In this document: piece after piece, positions 8,078 to 8,410 of the stretch
Layout: each line of letters begins with the position of its first letter
How positions within the stretch are numbered: position 1 is the first letter of the stretch
From: Alphaproteobacteria bacterium
GTDB lineage: Bacteria; Pseudomonadota; Alphaproteobacteria; Micropepsales; Micropepsaceae
Direction of reading: 5' to 3'
Length of the DNA: 8,410 bases
NCBI GenBank assembly: GCA_003451645.1
Contig: DMER01000180.1
Coordinates: 9,362 to 17,771, forward strand
Made by a program: the position numbers and the translations under genes
The notes under the pieces: model-generated
The model's database searches: none
The model's input: only the letters and a program-made list of their open reading frames with translations
Told to the model about the DNA's origin: nothing

Positions 8078-8179
8078 AGCGTCTTTGAGCGAAGTGGAAG
8101 CCAGTTCGCGTTAAGAAAACACGGCAAGAAAAGAACTTAGAGCCGGGTTCCAGTTCCATCGGAACCGAAACGGCACTAG
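8074..8179 (+). repeat. Multi-hairpin intergenic repeat starting at the pump stop codon, rhizobial type
   Basis: About 106 bp begin with TTAGAGCG, which includes the TAG stop of the pump gene, and end with GGCACTAG. Three stem-loops are visible. At 8089-8109, GCGAA-x-TGG pairs with CCA-x-TTCGC around a 3-nt loop. At 8107-8125 there is a degenerate CGCGT/ACACG pair around an A-rich loop. At 8138-8178, TAG-x-GCCG pairs with CGGC-x-CTA and encloses GGTTCC (8146-8151) and GGAACC (8161-8166). From memory, the overall wording (GAGCGAAGTGGA, GTTCGCGT, AAGAAAAC, TTCCATCGGAACCGAAA) closely resembles a dispersed intergenic repeat of Bradyrhizobium and related genera; I could not search to confirm this. 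The element may act as a transcript end or mRNA stabiliser. Confidence 0.65.
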
Positions 8180-8367
8180 GCTGGCGGCACTGCGGCGAGA
8201 AAAGCGGGAGCGAATTCTCTGCAACACACCCGCACGCCGGGTTATGATGACCGCGTGCCTGGCAACACTCTCACTGCAATCGAGCGCTTTTGGCACATCG
8301 CTCCGCAGGATTGAGCCAATTTGGTGCCCAATCCTGTTGCGTTTAGTTGATAAAAACTTTGGGTTTT
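8180..8367. other. Intergenic DNA without a recognised gene
   Basis: No reading frame here has a ribosome binding site, recognisable protein or family-like composition. A plus-strand frame opens at ATG 8244 and stays open to the window edge, but it translates into a compositionally random peptide that runs straight into the T-rich repeat. A weak pair, GAGCG (8282-8286) and CGCTC (8299-8303), and the stronger inverted repeat at 8307-8335 are the only structures seen. GC content falls sharply after about 8340. Confidence 0.6.
8307..8335 (+). terminator. Possible transcription terminator hairpin after the pump operon
   Basis: AGGATTG (8307-8313) and CAATCCT (8329-8335) form a perfect 7-bp stem. 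A small inner CCA/TGG pair (8316-8318 with 8322-8324) could extend the fold. The following DNA is T-rich (GTTGCGTTTAGTTG) but lacks an immediate run of T, so this is not a textbook Rho-independent terminator. It lies about 230 bp after the pump stop codon and could serve either strand. Confidence 0.3.
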
Positions 8368-8410
8368 GTTTCGCTGTGTTTCGTTTTTGTTACGTTTTGT
8401 TACGTTTTGT
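8368..8410 (+). repeat. T-rich ~10-bp tandem repeat at the right window edge
   Basis: Four consecutive units can be read: GTTTCGCTGT (8368-8377), GTTTCGTTTTT (8378-8388), GTTACGTTTT (8389-8398) and GTTACGTTTT (8399-8408). GT at 8409-8410 starts a possible fifth. The last two are identical. The unit length equals one helical turn, and the T-tracts at 8364-8367, 8384-8388, 8395-8398 and 8405-8408 are in phase, which predicts intrinsic DNA bending. Base composition differs strongly from the GC-rich genes. The array continues beyond the window, so its full length and role are unknown. Confidence 0.7.

Noticed and set aside
8244..8410. Plus-strand frame starting MMTACLATLS and open to the window edge
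   Set aside because: It has no convincing ribosome binding site, crosses the inverted repeat at 8307-8335 and is then encoded by the T-rich tandem repeat, giving a low-complexity Phe/Val/Leu tail. It is probably chance, though the right edge prevents a final answer.
8368..8410. Reading the T-rich repeat as a CRISPR array or replication iterons
   Set aside because: The units are only about 10 bp and directly abutting, with no spacers as in CRISPR. Nothing else in the window, such as a replication initiator gene or DnaA boxes, supports an origin.

Overview
The window looks like chromosomal DNA from an alphaproteobacterium, most plausibly of the Hyphomicrobiales (Rhizobiales). The grounds are a high overall GC content, coding regions that almost entirely avoid TTA, CTA and TCA codons, the sequence style of the efflux proteins, and an intergenic repeat after the last gene that resembles one I recall being scattered through rhizobial genomes. 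The genus cannot be fixed from this sequence.

Layout. Positions 1-2843 on the minus strand hold most of a large transglutaminase-like/DUF2126 protein: 947 complete codons from its start are visible, and its C-terminus lies beyond the left edge. A 223-bp divergent intergenic region (2844-3066) follows. It carries one operator-like palindrome near the transglutaminase start and a second one directly upstream of the next gene. On the plus strand, three tightly packed genes form an apparent operon: a PadR-family regulator (3067-3657), an RND-type periplasmic adaptor (3647-4873, overlapping padR by 11 bp) and an RND inner-membrane pump of 1065 residues (4880-8077, 6 bp after the adaptor stop). The last 333 bp contain no convincing gene. 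They hold a multi-hairpin intergenic repeat that begins at the pump's stop codon, a 7-bp inverted repeat that might end transcription, and a T-rich ~10-bp tandem repeat that runs off the right edge.

How the genes work together. The PadR protein probably binds its own promoter region and controls the adaptor and pump, which would form a proton-driven exporter through the inner membrane and periplasm. No TolC-like outer-membrane channel is encoded here, so the complex would need one from elsewhere. The substrate cannot be read from the sequence. The transglutaminase-like gene is divergent and has no evident functional link to the pump.

I do not see a wholly new system. The points most worth a second look are the perfect inverted repeat covering both the -10 element and the ribosome binding site of padR, the altered proton-relay residues and glycine-rich porter loop of the pump, the repeat fused to the pump stop codon, and the phased T-tract tandem repeat at the right edge.
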